This document shows, piece by piece, positions 4,785-6,848 of a DNA stretch of 6,848 nt. Source of the stretch: Candidatus Omnitrophota bacterium (GTDB taxonomy: Bacteria; Hinthialibacterota; Hinthialibacteria; Hinthialibacterales; JAKPRU01); the NCBI GenBank assembly GCA_029557025.1, contig JAKPRU010000391.1, forward strand, positions 1 through 6,848, written 5' to 3'. The translations under genes and the position numbers were made by a program. Position 1 is the stretch's first letter, and each line of letters starts with the position of its first letter. The notes beneath the pieces were generated by a model that worked only from the letters and a program-made list of their open reading frames with translations, was not told the DNA's origin and did no database searches.

Positions 4785-6848
4785 ATGATGACCGGAAGAA
4801 TCGCGTTTTTCCTGACATTGTTTGCTCTCCTCTGCACGGGACCACTCTATGCCCAAGACGTTGAGACCCAATGGGGCGGACCTGCGGATGTCTCCTACGA
4901 CACCGGATTTGCGGATCGGGTAATGAAGCACCCCCAGGGTGGCATTTCCCTGTTCAACATGCAGTTGATCGAGAACGATGCGCCCGGTTCCGGCTTCAGC
5001 GAGAAGGGAGTCACCCTGGATACCCTCTGGGGGAAAATCCATGCTCGCAAGATACTCACGGTGGATGATCCGCGTGCTTACAAGGCCTGGCTGGTCGTAT
5101 ATATCTATGATGAGAACACCAAAACCGACCTGCATTTCGATGTAAACGGATATAAGGGCGTCATTCGCAAGACCAACCGGGAATGTTACCGCTGGGTAGA
5201 GTTTCCGGTTTCCTATTTGAAAAAGGGTAAGAACGTGATCGAACTCTCTTGCCCGGACGCCTCGTCCGAAAAAGAAGGCTGGACGCTGCTCCTGGCACGA
5301 GCGGATGAATTCGAGGCAGGCGGCGGTGATCCTACCGGCGTGGGCGAGTGTTCCTGGAAATCCACGGATGGTGGGAAAACCTGGAAACAAAGCCCGTTCG
5401 GTCCCGAAGGAAAGGACCGTGCGGAATACACGGTCCGCCTGAGCCTGGACCGGTATGTCCCGTGCGGCTACATGGAAACTCCGGTAATCGACCTTTGGCG
5501 CGGGGACAGCACAGACTTCATCGCCACACAGCGAAAGATCGAGAAACTGAATATCCGTGTGGAAAGCGATATCCCGGAAGGAACCGGAATCGTGTATTCA
5601 CTGCGTAAAGGGCTGGACCCAAGCCCTTATGGAAAGAATTGGGAGCCATATCAGAAGATCGGCGAGAATACGCCGCTGGATTTCACAATCGATGGGGATT
5701 CACTGAACCGTCGGTATGTTCAATTCAGGATCGAACTTTCCACCGGCAATCCGCTGAATAGCCCGATTGTGAAATCTGTACAGATTCGAGCGACTCTGCA
5801 GGAGCGGGTCACGATGCCTCCCAATATCCACGTGGTTGAGGTTGACAATCCGCAGATCCTGTACCCCACCGTGCAATGGGAATGGGAGAAATGGGATCGG
5901 CCGGAATTTGTGGAACTTCGGCAGCGTGAAAATCTCGATGAGGTAATCGGGGATGCCCGCACGGAATTCGCCGGGCAGGTACGACTGCTCGATCATGCGA
6001 CAAAACGATTCGACAACTACAGCCCCATCCCGGAATATCCGGGCTGGGATGCGTTAAGCATTCTCGACCGTATCAACAAGGCGGGTAACGGCGGCATGTG
6101 CATCCAGTTGAATAATCTACTGGCCGGAATGTGTATGGCTTATGGCTGGCAGGCGCGGCTGGTCAACATTATTTCGCATGAAGTCTGTGAGGTCTGGAAT
6201 GACGATCTGGCAAAGTGGATATACATCGATGCCAGCTCCGTGAATCATTACATTTACGATAAGACAACTGCCGAACCGCTCAGCCTCTTGGAACTGCATC
6301 AACGGTTTCTCAAGAAATACTCTCCCGGACGGCCGATCGACTGGATGAATGACCCGCTGACTGTAGCGAGTATGGACGATGAATTCGATGTTGCGCAAGG
6401 CTCACTGACACACCATACGTATCCCTGGAACGGAGTTACGCTTGCAGGGCACATCCGTATGGTCCCCCGCAACAACTGGTATGAAAAACCATACCCGCGC
6501 CCGCTGAGCCATGGAAAAACCTGGTGGCCCTGGGATGGGTATATCAACTGGTATGACGAACAGACCCCGCCGAAAAAACAGTACTCATGGCACACCGACC
6601 GCCCGCAGGATATGTGGCCGGAATTGAATCGGGTTCATGTCGATGCTACTGTCGGGTACGGCAATGACCGCCTGTTTTTGCGGTTCGAAACCTATACGCC
6701 CAATTTCAGCCATTTCGAGGTCAATCCCGACGATACCGAATGGCGGGAAACCGGCGAATACTGGGTCTGGATTTTGCAGCCGGGACGGAACACTCTTCGT
6801 GTGCGCGCGGTCAGCCAATTCGGAGTCAAAGGCAAACCGGCCTCCATC
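4785..6848 (+). CDS. Secreted multi-domain transglutaminase-like protein (C-terminus beyond window)
   Basis: The frame is open for 688 codons to the window edge. A signal peptide covers residues 1-23, with probable cleavage after LYA. Residues of about 50-175 form a jelly-roll-like beta region ('YLKKGKNVIEL' at 144-154). A single Asp-box, STDGGKTW, lies at 193-200. Residues of about 228-338 look like a second beta-sandwich ('RRYVQFRIELST'). Residues of about 395-490 are a transglutaminase/papain-like core with Cys439 (GNGGMCIQLNN), His465 (ISHEVCEVW) and Asp482 (YIDASS), spaced 26 and 17 residues apart as in the superfamily. A Trp-rich stretch follows (548-611), then an Ig/Fn3-like strand pattern (LQPGRNTLRVRAVSQFG, 665-680). 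The intact triad suggests a peptidase, amidase or acyl-transfer activity in the periplasm or outside the cell; the substrate is unknown. It is transcribed divergently from the glycosidase-like gene, 224 bases away. Confidence 0.85.
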   Translation, partial: MMTGRIAFFLTLFALLCTGPLYAQDVETQWGGPADVSYDTGFADRVMKHPQGGISLFNMQLIENDAPGSGFSEKGVTLDTLWGKIHARKILTVDDPRAYKAWLVVYIYDENTKTDLHFDVNGYKGVIRKTNRECYRWVEFPVSYLKKGKNVIELSCPDASSEKEGWTLLLARADEFEAGGGDPTGVGECSWKSTDGGKTWKQSPFGPEGKDRAEYTVRLSLDRYVPCGYMETPVIDLWRGDSTDFIATQRKIEKLNIRVESDIPEGTGIVYSLRKGLDPSPYGKNWEPYQKIGENTPLDFTIDGDSLNRRYVQFRIELSTGNPLNSPIVKSVQIRATLQERVTMPPNIHVVEVDNPQILYPTVQWEWEKWDRPEFVELRQRENLDEVIGDARTEFAGQVRLLDHATKRFDNYSPIPEYPGWDALSILDRINKAGNGGMCIQLNNLLAGMCMAYGWQARLVNIISHEVCEVWNDDLAKWIYIDASSVNHYIYDKTTAEPLSLLELHQRFLKKYSPGRPIDWMNDPLTVASMDDEFDVAQGSLTHHTYPWNGVTLAGHIRMVPRNNWYEKPYPRPLSHGKTWWPWDGYINWYDEQTPPKKQYSWHTDRPQDMWPELNRVHVDATVGYGNDRLFLRFETYTPNFSHFEVNPDDTEWRETGEYWVWILQPGRNTLRVRAVSQFGVKGKPASI
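5967..6254 (+). other. Transglutaminase-like catalytic core with complete Cys-His-Asp triad
   Basis: This segment encodes residues of about 395-490. Cys439 sits at the start of a helix after a Gly-rich loop, His465 begins a strand, and Asp482 lies in the following strand of the 'KWIYIDAS' motif. The order and spacing match the bacterial transglutaminase-like superfamily, which includes proteases, peptide N-glycanases and cross-linking enzymes. Confidence 0.8.

Noticed and set aside
4785..4853. Lipoprotein signal at LLC in the transglutaminase-like protein
   Set aside because: The residue before Cys17 is Leu rather than Gly, Ala or Ser, so the lipobox fails; a standard cleavage after LYA fits better.
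4725..5390. A 221-codon minus-strand frame opposite the start of the transglutaminase-like gene
   Set aside because: The plus-strand gene there has a signal peptide, promoter and ribosome site and stays open for 688 codons; the antisense product has no coherent features.

Overview
The window looks like part of a bacterial genome of moderate GC content. Most genes use GC-rich third positions, Shine-Dalgarno sites precede the main genes, and two proteins carry Gram-negative-style signal peptides. Large multi-domain secreted proteins built from LamG, beta-propeller, jelly-roll and transglutaminase-like modules are typical of environmental, often uncultured lineages such as Planctomycetes/PVC relatives, Hydrogenedentes or Sumerlaeota. 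That placement is inference; no marker gene is present to test it.

Layout, left to right. (1) 3-509, minus: the N-terminal part of a GT-C membrane glycosyltransferase-like protein. It stops after 168 residues at a TGA directly behind a run of five T, so it is probably truncated or frameshifted. Its third-position GC is much lower than elsewhere in the window. (2) 510-858: mostly gene-poor, with one doubtful 72-codon reading frame, a weak promoter candidate and a hairpin downstream of the next gene. (3) 859-4560, minus: a two-gene unit. Its first gene (4560 to 2488) encodes a secreted 690-residue alpha-helical, glycosidase-like protein. The second (2454 to 859) encodes a 531-residue LamG fold interrupted by seven beta-propeller repeats. 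They are 33 bases apart and in the same reading frame. (4) 4561-4784: a divergent regulatory region with a leader hairpin on the minus side and an extended -10 promoter on the plus side. (5) 4785 to the right edge, plus: a large secreted protein, open for 688 codons without a stop. It carries a jelly-roll-like region, a second beta-sandwich, a transglutaminase-like domain with an intact Cys-His-Asp triad, and the beginning of an Ig/Fn3-like domain.

The divergent genes around 4561-4784 may form one envelope or extracellular carbohydrate-processing locus: a helical-toroid enzyme candidate, a lectin/propeller protein, and a secreted protein with a papain/transglutaminase-type active site. No substrate can be named from the sequence. 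The most unusual observations are the propeller nested inside a LamG domain, its lack of any possible signal peptide although it sits in frame behind a secreted protein, and the truncated low-GC glycosyltransferase.
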